Assembly: GCA_007134885.1 (NCBI GenBank)
Contig: SLJX01000124.1
Location: forward strand, 1-50,528
From: Halanaerobiaceae bacterium
GTDB lineage: Bacteria > Bacillota > Halanaerobiia > Halanaerobiales > Halarsenatibacteraceae
Reading direction: 5' to 3'
Length of the DNA stretch: 50,528 nucleotides
Part shown: one piece after another, positions 17,887-27,011 of the stretch
How positions within the stretch are numbered: position 1 is the first letter of the stretch
Layout: each line of letters opens with the position of its first letter
Made by a program: the position numbers and the translations under genes
Notes under the pieces: model-generated
What the model saw: only the letters and a program-made list of their open reading frames with translations
What the model was told of the DNA's origin: nothing
Databases searched by the model: none

Positions 17887-18374
17887 CAGCCCTGCACCTC
17901 ATTATTCCTGTTAGATATATAATTTTTAATGTTATCTGCCATATCTTCTATAAAAAACAATATGATTAAAGCTCCCATAATCGGAATTGGAGCAATAAAA
18001 ATTGCTCTACTTAATCCTAATTCCCTGGAAAACCTTGTCAGGCTCGATACTGCCATATCATACCCCTGAATTAAAAAAATAAATCCCAGGACCAGGATAA
18101 TTACTTTAGATATAGTATCAGGAATAATGTTTATACTGCTTTCATCAGGCCAGATATTTATTTTAAAGTGAGATTTTCTGCGGACTGCAAGGGCAGAGCC
18201 TAAAAATATTCCCCAGGTAAAGGCCAGAATAGTAATTTCTTGAAACCCCCGCACCGGCAGCCTGATTAAATATCTGTCTACTACCCGGGCTATGGTAAAA
18301 AGGATTATAATAACTAAAAATAAAATACATAAATAGGTCAAAATTTTATCTAAATAATTAAAGAAGGTTTTCAT
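17886..18374 (-). CDS. dctQ: TRAP transporter small membrane subunit (DctQ family)
   Basis: This 162-residue protein has four membrane helices and the DctQ-type central segment RGFQEITILAFTWGIFLGSA. The ribosome site GGAGGGTAAGAC precedes its ATG. It is coupled to dctM and separated from dctP by 237 bases containing a strong hairpin. Confidence 0.92.
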   Translation of the reverse strand: MKTFFNYLDKILTYLCILFLVIIILFTIARVVDRYLIRLPVRGFQEITILAFTWGIFLGSALAVRRKSHFKINIWPDESSINIIPDTISKVIILVLGFIFLIQGYDMAVSSLTRFSRELGLSRAIFIAPIPIMGALIILFFIEDMADNIKNYISNRNNEVQG

Positions 18375-18480
18375 GTCTTACCCTCCAGGCAAAAGAGCAG
18401 ATATATAGATTTAAATATCCTGACTTAAATAATTATCTTCTTGAACCAGGGAATAATGAGTTAAAGAAACAAAATTTAAG

Positions 18481-18509
18481 ACATTTCCCCGGATTGCCCG
18501 GGGAAATGT
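18481..18509 (-). terminator. strong hairpin between second dctP and dctQ
   Basis: A perfect 12-base stem (ACATTTCCCCGG with CCGGGGAAATGT) closes a five-base loop. On the minus strand it is followed by CTTAAATTTTG, so the T tract is weak. It probably limits readthrough from dctP into dctQM or protects the dctP message. Confidence 0.65.
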
Positions 18510-18611
18510 CACTGTGATTAAGGTGTCTGCTGTCTCAGATAAATATTCAACTATTGCATTTAAAGATCTTTAAGTTATAGCTATTAACCAATTAACAGCT
18601 ATTAATCAATA

Positions 18612-19613
18612 TTAGTAATCTAAATTGATAATCAAGTCAAGCACTTCTGAGACACCAATATCTTCAGCAAATTCTTCATGCAGCGGCTGTAAGGCTTCAG
18701 CAAAAGCTGCAACATTTACATCTCTATTAATTTCCACACCTCTATCGCTGAGCTCCTCCAGCACCTCTTCCTCTTCTTCAAGGCCTGCTCCTATACTCTC
18801 CATTGCTGTTTCTCTGGCAACATTCATAACAATTTCCTGATATTCTTCGGGAAGTTCTTCAAAGGTATCTCTGTTAACAAACCAGACTCCCACCATATAT
18901 TCATGTTCTGTTCTGTTATGATACTCTGCTACTTCATAAAGAGAATTACCCAGATATCCAACTGTGGAAGATTCAAAGGCATCAGCTACACCAGTCTGAA
19001 TTGCAGTATATAGTTCGGTAAAGGGAATAGTGGTGGTTGAGGAACCCAGAGAAGCCCACATTTCATCTTCTATAGGAGATTCCATTACCCTCATGGTGAT
19101 ACCTTCAAAATCATCCGGTTCTGTCACCGGTCCAAAGGTGGTATTGACATTTCTGGTACCGCCACCCATGAAAGGCATGAGTTTCAAATGAGGCTGTCTC
19201 TCTTCTACTATTTCGCTGAAGGCCTGGAAAACTTCACCGTCCGGGTCAACTGCTGCCTCCAGGTGATTTTGATCTACAAAAAGATAATTAAAGCTTAATA
19301 GTTGAAATTCCGGGACAACTGTAGTTGCATTAGCGGCAGTGCCAACATTCATATCCACTGCTCCTACTTCCATATCATCAAAAACAGCTTCATCAGTTCC
19401 CAACTGTCCCCCGGTATAGAGGGTAACCAGCACATTACCATCGGTCTGACTTTCCACCTCTTCGGCAAAATTCTCCATTACGGTAATCCAGGTATGAGGT
19501 CGATGGGGCATAGTGGCAAAACGCAGAGTGTAGGTTTCAGCAGCAGCTCCAAAACCAGAAACCAGAACAAATGATACCAGCAAAATTAACATAATTAAAT
19601 ATTTTTTCACCAT
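18612..19613 (-). CDS. dctP: TRAP transporter solute-binding protein (DctP family)
   Basis: This 333-residue exported protein has an N-terminal signal helix (residues 5-25, cut near GAAAETY). The DctP signature is GITMRVMESPIEDEMW, with the conserved Arg, followed by PFTELYTAIQTGVADAFES. The usual VDGQEN is altered to ADAFES, a difference from the first operon's protein that may reflect another ligand. The sequence is rich in Glu and Asp. The ribosome site GGGGAGGTTTA precedes ATG. Its promoter is at 19878-19906, about 260 bases upstream. Confidence 0.94.
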   Translation of the reverse strand: MVKKYLIMLILLVSFVLVSGFGAAAETYTLRFATMPHRPHTWITVMENFAEEVESQTDGNVLVTLYTGGQLGTDEAVFDDMEVGAVDMNVGTAANATTVVPEFQLLSFNYLFVDQNHLEAAVDPDGEVFQAFSEIVEERQPHLKLMPFMGGGTRNVNTTFGPVTEPDDFEGITMRVMESPIEDEMWASLGSSTTTIPFTELYTAIQTGVADAFESSTVGYLGNSLYEVAEYHNRTEHEYMVGVWFVNRDTFEELPEEYQEIVMNVARETAMESIGAGLEEEEEVLEELSDRGVEINRDVNVAAFAEALQPLHEEFAEDIGVSEVLDLIINLDY

Positions 19614-19686
19614 TAAACCTCCCCTTCTTTAAATTTGCAGGTATTAAAAAATCGACAACGATCATCAGCTGGACCGGCAGGACCTT

Positions 19687-19714
19687 TCCCTAACCGTCAA
19701 TCCCTAACCGTCAA
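19687..19714. repeat. 14-bp perfect tandem duplication
   Basis: TCCCTAACCGTCAA occurs twice head to tail in the leader of the second TRAP operon. Its function is unknown; it looks like a recent slippage duplication. Confidence 0.8.
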
Positions 19715-19831
19715 TAATGATTGCTTTCCTGACAAATTATTTAGATGGTTAAAAGAGAAATAATCGTAAATGACCTAGAACAACAATCACAGAAACTAAG
19801 GCTGATAGTTTGCCAGGAATAGAAAACTATG

Positions 19832-19858
19832 AGTATAATAAAATAAAGTTATTATACT
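19832..19858. promoter_or_regulatory. inverted repeat at start of the second TRAP transcript
   Basis: Perfect ten-base arms AGTATAATAA and TTATTATACT flank a seven-base spacer. It begins about 13 bases downstream of the predicted start site, a normal place for a repressor operator. Confidence 0.5.
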
Positions 19859-19877
19859 TGAGTAACTTTGTATGTTT

Positions 19878-19906
19878 ACTATATTACAGATAAATTTTTT
19901 TGTCAA
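19878..19906 (-). promoter_or_regulatory. sigma-A promoter of the second TRAP operon
   Basis: On the minus strand TTGACA (19901-19906), a 17-base spacer and TATAGT (19878-19883) form a near-consensus promoter. The remainder of the 19614-19978 spacer carries the two repeats listed and no gene. Confidence 0.75.
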
Positions 19907-19978
19907 ATTATAGCTTAAGATAAACTTCTCGTGTATTTCTCTGGCTTCCTGAAGCCGGAGGTGAAGAAAGTAATACTG

Positions 19979-20785
19979 TCAGTTTTTGATTTTGAGTTGC
20001 TTGCGCCGGTTGAAAAAGGTTTTAACGCCGAGCTTGACCAGGATAAAAACAGTAAGAGTCACACTTCCCATTATACCAAGCATGATAGCTATCTGATATC
20101 TAATGGCAACCAGGGGAGATACTCCAGAAAGAATCTGACCGGTCATCATGCCGGGCAGAAAAATAATACCCATACCAATCATAGAGTTGATAGTAGGTAG
20201 AATAGCATTGTAGAAAGACTGATTGGAAATTTTCCGGGTAGCTGTTTCAGGAGAAGCGCCCAGCATCAAGGCCTGCTCCACCCTTTCAGGTTCTTCCTGT
20301 ATCCGGCTGACCAGATGCTCGGCTCCCAGAGAGATGCCGGTCATAGAATTACCTACCAGCATTCCAGCAATGGGAATAAAGTAACGAGGATAGTACCAGG
20401 GTTCAAGGCCAATAACGGCAACCAGAAAAAACACCAGAGAACTCACAGTACCGGCAAACATAGATATACCGATAACCTTTTTCATGGCTGAGCCGGGCGA
20501 GGCTGACATCCGGCCAATGATGTTATGGACTGCAAAGCCTTCCATGATTAAAAAAATCGCCACAGTAGCCAGAGGATGGGGATTATCAAAGATAAAATCC
20601 AGCACATAGCCAACCAGCACCAGCTGAATGGTCATGCGGGTGGTAGCTAGAATTATCTGCTTCTCCCGGGAAATATTCTGCTTTTTTACCAGAATTACCA
20701 GGATAACCACAAAAACATAAGCCAGTATCAGCTGGATTAGTGTAATGTCGATAACACCTAGATCATTGACTGTAGCACTGTCCAT
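19979..20785 (-). CDS. fetB: FetB/YbbM-type ABC exporter permease
   Basis: This 268-residue membrane protein of the UPF0014 family has about seven helices and the conserved stretch GNSMTGISLGAEHLVSRI followed by ALMLGASPETATRK. E. coli FetAB exports iron and protects against oxidative stress. The ATPase partner is encoded 132 bases upstream, and AAGGAGGAAATTTT precedes the ATG. Metal specificity here is inferred from the family only. Confidence 0.9.
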   Translation of the reverse strand: MDSATVNDLGVIDITLIQLILAYVFVVILVILVKKQNISREKQIILATTRMTIQLVLVGYVLDFIFDNPHPLATVAIFLIMEGFAVHNIIGRMSASPGSAMKKVIGISMFAGTVSSLVFFLVAVIGLEPWYYPRYFIPIAGMLVGNSMTGISLGAEHLVSRIQEEPERVEQALMLGASPETATRKISNQSFYNAILPTINSMIGMGIIFLPGMMTGQILSGVSPLVAIRYQIAIMLGIMGSVTLTVFILVKLGVKTFFNRRKQLKIKN

Positions 20786-20813
20786 AAAATTTCCTCCTTA
20801 TTTTATAAACTAT

Positions 20814-20843
20814 TAGCAGAGAGAAACATAGCAGAGAGAAACA
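20814..20843. repeat. 15-bp perfect tandem duplication
   Basis: TAGCAGAGAGAAACA is repeated twice, head to tail, between fetA and fetB. A 12-base TTCTCTTCAAAT is also repeated at 20868-20879 and 20887-20898. Confidence 0.8.
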
Positions 20844-20917
20844 AATTTCGAATCCCGAAACTTCAATTTCTCTTCAAATTAACTGATTCTCTTCAAATAA
20901 AACAATGGATTATTTTT

Positions 20918-21568
20918 TTAAGGACTGTTAAATTTTGAGCTTCTCAAATGCCCGTCTTCAATTATTACTTCCTGGTCAGCTACGCTGGCTGCTACCTCGG
21001 GAGCATGGGTGACCATAATCATTTTTTTGCCCCTGTATCTGGCAAATTCTGCCAGAAAATGCACGATGTCCCTCTCATTGCTGCTGTCCAGGGAGGCAGT
21101 TGGCTCATCCAGCAGCATGGTTTCCGGGGAAATTAAGAGCAGGCGGGCCAGAGCAATCCGCTGGCGTTCCCCTCCGGAAAGCTCTTCTGTTGAATCTTCC
21201 AGCTTCTTTTCCAGGTGCAGATGTTCCAGCATTTCTTCAGCTTCAGTCAGGGAAACCTCACTGCCGGAAAACTCTTGAGCTTTAAGAAAGCTTTCCCGGA
21301 TGCTGTCTCCGTAGAGAATGGGATTTTGAGGCAGCATCATAACCCGGCGCCTGAGTTCCAGAGGCTCGTATTCTTCAAGATTTCGTTCCTGATAGAATAT
21401 TTTTCCTCGATCAGGAGAAATAATGTTGTTCAACAGCCTCAGCAGGGTTGTCTTTCCTCCACCGCTGGGACCGCTGATTGAAGTTATTGCTTTTTCCCCC
21501 AGCTGTAACTCTTCTACAGTAAGTATATTTTTATACTTAACATTTTGCAGTAAAAACAAGTCTTTCAA
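20918..21568 (-). CDS. fetA: FetA/YbbL-type ABC ATP-binding protein
   Basis: This protein of about 216 residues powers the FetB permease. It has Walker A (GPSGGGKTT), a Q loop (LPQNP), the signature LSGGERQR, Walker B (MLLDEPTA) and the switch histidine (VTHAPE). The start is uncertain. The TTG at 21568 lies only two bases after AAGGAGG, whereas the TTG at 21559, eleven bases after it, would remove three residues and is better spaced. Confidence 0.9.
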   Translation of the reverse strand: MKDLFLLQNVKYKNILTVEELQLGEKAITSISGPSGGGKTTLLRLLNNIISPDRGKIFYQERNLEEYEPLELRRRVMMLPQNPILYGDSIRESFLKAQEFSGSEVSLTEAEEMLEHLHLEKKLEDSTEELSGGERQRIALARLLLISPETMLLDEPTASLDSSNERDIVHFLAEFARYRGKKMIMVTHAPEVAASVADQEVIIEDGHLRSSKFNSP

Positions 21569-21956
21569 CTCCTCCTTATATTTTTACCAGCAGCAATAAA
21601 AGTTTTTAGCAGATATATGTAGATATCTTTATCAGGATTTATCTCATCGATTTATTGATTTACTTAAGATAAAAGCTAAAAATTTCCCGGTTAAAAAACT
21701 GATAAATACGAAGTAAGGGGGCCATTCTCAGGCCCCCAAAGTCATTTAATAGTATTACCTGAAATTATTAATCAGGATATTTTGCCTTCTAGTCTCTTTT
21801 TCTTAAAAAGCACAATTTGCTTTGCATAGTATATATTGCTATCAGAGTTGCTGTTCCCTGTAATTGCCCTTAAAATAGCTCCTGGCTGTAATATTCTCCT
21901 GACATCCTGATATATTCCGGTATATATCCAATTAAACTCTTTCTTTATTTTTAATA
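21569..21956. other. spacer between fetA and ftsH
   Basis: The ftsH-proximal half (minus strand, about 21777-21960) has an open stretch without a start codon or ribosome site; I do not support it as a gene. The hairpin at 21717-21737 is the only clear element. Confidence 0.4.
21717..21737 (-). terminator. GC-rich hairpin downstream of ftsH
   Basis: GGGGGCC and GGCCCCC form a perfect seven-base stem with a seven-base loop. The following T tract on the minus strand is poor (TTACTTCGTATTT), so its efficiency is doubtful. Confidence 0.5.
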
Positions 21957-24191
21957 TTAGCTGCCTGAACTGCTGTTGTTGCCTTCCTCCAGCCGCCTGA
22001 TATTATATTGTCCGGCGGTCTTGCTGTCTTCTCCTTCATCAGATTCGGAGTTGAGATTGGGCTCATCCACAGGATAATCAACATCCAGATCACGATTTTT
22101 TCCGGAATCATTGGTTGATTTTTTCTCTGATTTTCCCTCGGAATCTTTAGAAGAACCTTTCTCTGACTTTCCCTCAGACTCCGGAGATGATTCTTCAGCA
22201 GTTTCTTTCTTCTGGCTGCTGGATTCTTCCGGATCAGAATCATCTGACCCGACCTTCTGCGCGCTTCCCGGTCCTCCCCCGGAGTCATCGGGGTTACCGG
22301 AGAAGGTTTGAGGAGCTGGTTCAGCCTCCTGACCTTGAAAGCCTTCGCTCTCCTGCTCCCGATCCGGTTGGCTTTCTTTCTCGATATCCAGTTCTTCACC
22401 TTCAATCAACTTTTTAATCTGATCGGCGTTAAGGGTTTCATGCTGCTTGAGAGCTGCAACTATTCGCTCTACAGCATCGGAGTTTTCCTTCAGAAGATTC
22501 TCAGCCTTGCGGTAGCACTGATCCACCATAGAGCTCACCTCAGCATCAATTTCAGCAGCCACGCTTTCACTATAATTACGCTGACGGGAAATATCCCGAC
22601 CTAAAAAGACCTGTTCATCATGTTTCTGGCCCAGCGTCAGGGGGCCCAGTTTTTCGCTCATGCCGTATTCAGTAATCATGGCTCTCACGATCCGGGTGGC
22701 CCGTTCCAGATCATTCTGGGCTCCGGTGCTGATATCATCCAGAAAAATAGCCTCAGCCACCCGGCCTCCCAGCAGGGCTGATACCCGGTCTAAAAGCTCG
22801 CGTTTGGTCATGAAATTGCGGTCATCCTCGGGCAGCGGAATGGTAAAACCACCGGCCCGTCCCCGGGGAATTATTGAGACCTTATGAGTTCTATCGGCAT
22901 GCTCTAAGAGTTCACCCAGCAGGGCATGACCGGTTTCATGATGAGCCACCAGATTTCTTTCTTTGTCGGAAATTACCCGGCTTTTTTTGGCCGGTCCGGC
23001 AATAACCCGGTCTATGGCATCATCAAACTCCAGCATAGAAATAATATCTTTACCCCGGCGGGCAGCCAGGATGGCTGCCTCGTTGGCCAGATTCTCCATA
23101 TCAGCTCCTGTAAAACCGGGAGTTCTTTTAGCAAGAGTCTCTATGTCAACATTGTCATCAGTAGGTTTGTTTTTCATGTGAATTTCCAGAATCAATTCCC
23201 GGCCCCGGCGGTCGGGTTTATCGACAATCACCTGACGATCAAAACGGCCGGGACGTAAAAGGGCGGGGTCCAGGACATCGGGACGGTTGGTAGCGGCCAT
23301 CAAAATTATGCCCTCATTGGGCTCAAAGCCATCCATTTCATTTAAAAGCTGGTTTAAGGTCTGCTCCCGCTCATCGTGACCTCCACCCAGCCCGGCTCCT
23401 CGCTGGCGTCCCACTGAATCGAGCTCATCAACAAAGATGATACAGGGGGAGTTTTTCTTGCCCTTTTCAAAAAGATCCCTGACCCGGGAAGCCCCGACAC
23501 CAACAAACATCTCCACAAAATCAGAACCGGAGATAAAGAAAAAGGGCACTCCAGCTTCACCGGCTACCGCTCTGGCCATCAAAGTTTTACCGGTTCCCGG
23601 GGGACCAACCAGCAGTATACCCTTGGGTACTTCCGCACCCAGACGGGCAAATTTGCGGGGATTTTTTAGAAACTCCACCACTTCCTGCAGTTCTTCCTTA
23701 ACCTCTTCATAATTAGCTACATCCTCGAAAGTCTTGTTCTTATCACTTTCAGTCATCTGGGTGGCTTTGCTCTTGCCGAAGGACATCATCTGACTTCCTC
23801 CACCCTGCATCCGGCGCATGATAAAAATCCAGACCACAATCAATATCAGGATTGGAAACATATAGCCAAAGATATTGAGCCACCATGGTGCAGAGGGCTC
23901 TGGTTCGGTATTTATTTCCACATTATTAGCTCTGAGCTGCTGCAGGAGATAGGGCATATCATCAGGGGGAATATTTACGGCAAATTCCCGGCCTTGATAG
24001 AGGCCTTCAGCTTTTTCGTTGCCGATCAGAGTTACCTGGTCGATATTTCCTGCTTCTACCTGATTTATAAAATTTGAATAGGTGAACTCTTCAATTTCTT
24101 GAGGAGTTTGCTGCATGAAAAACTGCGCAATCAAAATTGATAACGCAATCAGCAGTAAATAAAAGCCTATATTCTTGGCGAATTTCTTCAA
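21957..24191 (-). CDS. ftsH: FtsH membrane-bound AAA+ zinc metalloprotease
   Basis: This 744-residue protein degrades membrane and regulatory proteins. It has a membrane helix at 9-26, an outside domain, and a second helix at about 110-126. Walker A GPPGTGKT is at 196-203 and Walker B FVDELD at 253-258; HHETGH at 417-422 carries the zinc site and D494 is the likely third ligand. The C-terminal tail from about 601 to 744 is far longer than usual, low in complexity and rich in Glu, Asp, Ser and Lys, a probable halophile trait. It has its own promoter, and its place after tilS and hpt is the classical Firmicute order. Confidence 0.97.
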   Translation of the reverse strand: MKKFAKNIGFYLLLIALSILIAQFFMQQTPQEIEEFTYSNFINQVEAGNIDQVTLIGNEKAEGLYQGREFAVNIPPDDMPYLLQQLRANNVEINTEPEPSAPWWLNIFGYMFPILILIVVWIFIMRRMQGGGSQMMSFGKSKATQMTESDKNKTFEDVANYEEVKEELQEVVEFLKNPRKFARLGAEVPKGILLVGPPGTGKTLMARAVAGEAGVPFFFISGSDFVEMFVGVGASRVRDLFEKGKKNSPCIIFVDELDSVGRQRGAGLGGGHDEREQTLNQLLNEMDGFEPNEGIILMAATNRPDVLDPALLRPGRFDRQVIVDKPDRRGRELILEIHMKNKPTDDNVDIETLAKRTPGFTGADMENLANEAAILAARRGKDIISMLEFDDAIDRVIAGPAKKSRVISDKERNLVAHHETGHALLGELLEHADRTHKVSIIPRGRAGGFTIPLPEDDRNFMTKRELLDRVSALLGGRVAEAIFLDDISTGAQNDLERATRIVRAMITEYGMSEKLGPLTLGQKHDEQVFLGRDISRQRNYSESVAAEIDAEVSSMVDQCYRKAENLLKENSDAVERIVAALKQHETLNADQIKKLIEGEELDIEKESQPDREQESEGFQGQEAEPAPQTFSGNPDDSGGGPGSAQKVGSDDSDPEESSSQKKETAEESSPESEGKSEKGSSKDSEGKSEKKSTNDSGKNRDLDVDYPVDEPNLNSESDEGEDSKTAGQYNIRRLEEGNNSSSGS

Positions 24192-24244
24192 ATTGCTGAT
24201 CCTCCTCTCCTAAAAACATACGAGAAATTTAGTAAATATAAAAT

Positions 24245-24294
24245 AATTCCGGTAATACAATTATAATTCCGATAATCTCATCAATTCCGGTAAT
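24245..24294. repeat. three 12-bp repeats in the ftsH leader
   Basis: AATTCCGGTAAT appears at 24245-24256 and 24283-24294, with a one-mismatch copy AATTCCGATAAT at 24265-24276. The spacing is about two helical turns. They sit 53-103 bases before the ftsH ATG, downstream of its promoter, and could bind a protein or be an expanding repeat. The rest of the 24192-24535 spacer has no gene. Confidence 0.6.
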
Positions 24295-24438
24295 TTGGTG
24301 TCATCCTCAAGTTAATTTTGCTGCTGACAGGGATCTGGTTTACTGCTGAATCTTAAAGTTTAGCAGCAACCGGCAGCAGTTATTTTATGGTAAATAAGAC
24401 CAATTTATTTTGGCAAACCCTCTATTACACAGTTAACC

Positions 24439-24467
24439 ATTATAGCACAAGTCCCTTTCTTTGTAAA
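24439..24467 (-). promoter_or_regulatory. sigma-A promoter of ftsH
   Basis: Minus strand TTTACA (24462-24467), a 17-base spacer and TATAAT (24439-24444). The predicted leader is about 240 bases, so ftsH can be transcribed apart from hpt. Confidence 0.75.
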
Positions 24468-24535
24468 TATAATACTCAACATTTATATATCATTTTATAA
24501 TGTTTTCATAAATTTATTTTATAAATTTAAGTGAG

Positions 24536-25093
24536 CTAATTATACATTTCTTCCTTCAATACGCCTATATAGGGGAGGTTGCGGTACTTTTCAGCAAAGT
24601 CCAGACCGTAACCAACAACAAATTTGTCAGGAATTTCAAAACCATTGTAATCAATCTCTATATGCTTCATCTCCCGTCTTTCGGGCTTGTCAAGCAGAGT
24701 TGCTACCCGGACCGAAGCAGGATCTCTGGTTTCCAGAAGTTTGATAACATGTTTTAGGGTCAGCCCGGTATCGATGATATCCTCTACAATCAGGATATGG
24801 CGTCCGCCAATGTCATCCTCGAGGTCTTTTAGAATCCTGACAGTACCGCTGGATTCAGTTCCGCTGCCATAACTGGAAACATCCATGAAATCAAAGGTCA
24901 CCGGCAGGTTGATATTGCGGGCTAAATCTGCCATAAAGATTACCGCTCCCCGGAGAATGCAAACCAGCATAAGTTCAGTGCTGTCCTTATAATCTTCGGT
25001 AATCTGCTCCCCCAGTTCGGCAATCCGCTGCTGCAGTTCTTCCTCAGAAATTATTACTTCGGCAATGTCCTTTTTCAAGACTTCCAGTTTCAT
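24536..25093 (-). CDS. hpt: hypoxanthine phosphoribosyltransferase
   Basis: This 185-residue purine-salvage enzyme transfers ribose 5-phosphate from PRPP to hypoxanthine or guanine. The PRPP loop is ILIVEDIIDTGLTL, and the acidic region FDFMDVSSYGSG and the late RNLPYIGVL are typical of Hpt. Length is normal. AAAGGGGATTTGGG precedes the ATG. It follows tilS, as in Bacillus. Confidence 0.97.
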   Translation of the reverse strand: MKLEVLKKDIAEVIISEEELQQRIAELGEQITEDYKDSTELMLVCILRGAVIFMADLARNINLPVTFDFMDVSSYGSGTESSGTVRILKDLEDDIGGRHILIVEDIIDTGLTLKHVIKLLETRDPASVRVATLLDKPERREMKHIEIDYNGFEIPDKFVVGYGLDFAEKYRNLPYIGVLKEEMYN

Positions 25094-25270
25094 TTACCCA
25101 AATCCCCTTTCCTCTTTTATTAATGATATCATTTTTAACAGCAAATATCATTAAAAATATCATAAAGATATTGTTTCTGGCAGATTTTCATTAAATTTTC
25201 ACTAAATATCTCATCATCAATTAAAATATTGGTGGTAAAGAACTGCGTTCTCTCATCATTGGAGATATTA

Positions 25271-26707
25271 TTAAGAATTCGGCTGGTATTCCAGCCTGAG
25301 AACCCTGTCGGTATCCGGCGAAACCTTAAATCTTTCGTCCAGTCGCTCTCCTGCCAGCCAGATGATCCGCCCTCTGCCATCGGTTATTACCGGAAGTCGA
25401 TCTCTCTCATCCCGGGGGATTTTATTGTTTATCAGATAATCCTTGACTTTCTGGCTGCCTCCCAGGCCCAGGGGATAAAAGCAATCACCATCCCGGCGGC
25501 TGCGGATCCTGAGGGGCCAGGCAAAACTGCTGTAATCGATCAGGGCTGTGTTTTCCCGGGCAGCCAGAATGCGCCAGTTCCCCGGTAGCTCGGTGACTTC
25601 GGCCCTAATGCTGGAGCCCCCTGGCAATTCAATCCGGCCTTCTTCTTCCAGAGTAAGGTCAAAGCGGGAATTTCTGGCCTGCAGGGCCTGCCAGATCCTG
25701 TCCCGGAAAGAAACCATACCGTATTCCAGCCTTACCAGCAGGTCTCGGGGAAAATCATGATTGCGAGCCGGATCTTTACCCCCGCTTTCAGCTTCTTCCT
25801 CAATTATTTCCAGCATCAATTCATAGTGCTGCTGATAAAAACCTTCACGGGAATCCAGCAGCCTGGCTATAATATATCTCAGAAGTCTTTTCTGGAGAAC
25901 CGGGTCCAGGCTGACTATCTCCTGGCAGTTAAAATCCAGGCGGTGCTCCTCTTCCCTGATAACCAGATCCTGATATAGATTGGCGGTCACCCGGTCGAGA
26001 AAGCCGCTTTCCTCAGCAATTATCTCTGCTGTAGCGGCCAGATTTTTTTTCAGTTCGGGATTAAAATGCTCCTCTAAATAGGGTATCAATTCATTGCGAA
26101 TCCGGTTGCGGGAGTATTCCAGGCTGAGATTGCTGCGATCCATTCTGGGATTCAAATTGTGCTCCCGACAGTACATTTCAATGCTGGAACGATAGAATTT
26201 CAACAGGGGTCTTATTATTTTCAAATCCCTGTAACGGCCGGTGGGAGTAATGCCCTGCAGACCCTTAATGCCGCTGCCTCTGATGAGATTAAAAAGCATG
26301 GTTTCCACTCGGTCATTGAGCTGATGCCCTAAGGCCAGGATACCACAGTTAAGCTGACGGGCATACTTGTAATAAAAAGCCCGGCGAATCCTGCGGGCCA
26401 GCTCCTCAACTCCGGCCTGAGTGTTTTCCTGTATTTCGGGAAGATTAATCCTCTCTATCCGGCAGCTGAGCTGTCGCTCCTGACAGAAGCTGCGGACAAA
26501 TTCAGCCTCAGCCCGGGAAGCTTCCCGGATACCGTGGTCCAGGTGAAAAACAGCCAGTTCCAGCTGCTCTTCCTCTCTGAGGCGGTAGAAAAGATCCAGC
26601 ATAGCCAGGGAATCCGGTCCTCCGGAAACTCCCAGCAGAATTTTGCTGCCGGACTGAAAAAAATTTTGCTGCCGGCAGTAGGATTTAAATTCAGGTAGCA
26701 GATCCAC
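25271..26707 (-). CDS. tilS: tRNA(Ile) lysidine synthetase
   Basis: This 478-residue enzyme converts the wobble C of the CAU isoleucine tRNA to lysidine, using lysine and ATP. The PP-loop LLGVSGGPDSLAMLD (residues 23-37), FHLDHGIR and the substrate-binding and C-terminal TilS domains are all present, including DRDRLPVI-type sequence near the end. GTG 26707 is chosen because GGAGGAGAG lies just upstream. It is essential in most bacteria and heads the tilS-hpt-ftsH block. Confidence 0.95.
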   Translation of the reverse strand: MDLLPEFKSYCRQQNFFQSGSKILLGVSGGPDSLAMLDLFYRLREEEQLELAVFHLDHGIREASRAEAEFVRSFCQERQLSCRIERINLPEIQENTQAGVEELARRIRRAFYYKYARQLNCGILALGHQLNDRVETMLFNLIRGSGIKGLQGITPTGRYRDLKIIRPLLKFYRSSIEMYCREHNLNPRMDRSNLSLEYSRNRIRNELIPYLEEHFNPELKKNLAATAEIIAEESGFLDRVTANLYQDLVIREEEHRLDFNCQEIVSLDPVLQKRLLRYIIARLLDSREGFYQQHYELMLEIIEEEAESGGKDPARNHDFPRDLLVRLEYGMVSFRDRIWQALQARNSRFDLTLEEEGRIELPGGSSIRAEVTELPGNWRILAARENTALIDYSSFAWPLRIRSRRDGDCFYPLGLGGSQKVKDYLINNKIPRDERDRLPVITDGRGRIIWLAGERLDERFKVSPDTDRVLRLEYQPNS

Positions 26708-27011
26708 AGATTTCTCTCTCCTCCAGAGGATAAAAATTATGAGATTAAATAAGGAATAAAAAAATATTCTGGCTGTAGCTTTAAAAGTCTTTTCTGCCAG
26801 AAATTATAATATTACTGCTAACTCAGAATTGCTGGCTTTATTGCTGGTTTTAATGCTCTGGTTTTTAATGCTAATGCTAATGATAAGTTTCTAGATTTTC
26901 CGGAATTCTCCTGCTTCAAGAGTAATAATTTGACTGCTTGAGAAATTTGACTTATTTGAAGGCATTAATATATCCGGAAAATAAATTTGACAGTAATATC
27001 TATCTCTCGGA
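26708..27011. other. 304-base spacer between ppx/gppA and tilS
   Basis: AT-rich and without a gene. It contains short direct repeats (AATGCTAATGCTAATG) and a TATAAT-like box about 100 bases before tilS, without a good -35. Nothing else is recognisable. Confidence 0.4.

Noticed and set aside
21777-21960. Open minus-strand stretch after ftsH
   Set aside because: No start codon or ribosome site; AT-rich chance opening.
21932-22405. Minus-strand Arg/Lys-rich frame over the end of ftsH
   Set aside because: Out-of-frame reading of the low-complexity ftsH tail; no ribosome site.
25135-25380. 81-codon minus-strand frame over the end of tilS
   Set aside because: Mostly overlaps tilS in another frame, with no ribosome site.
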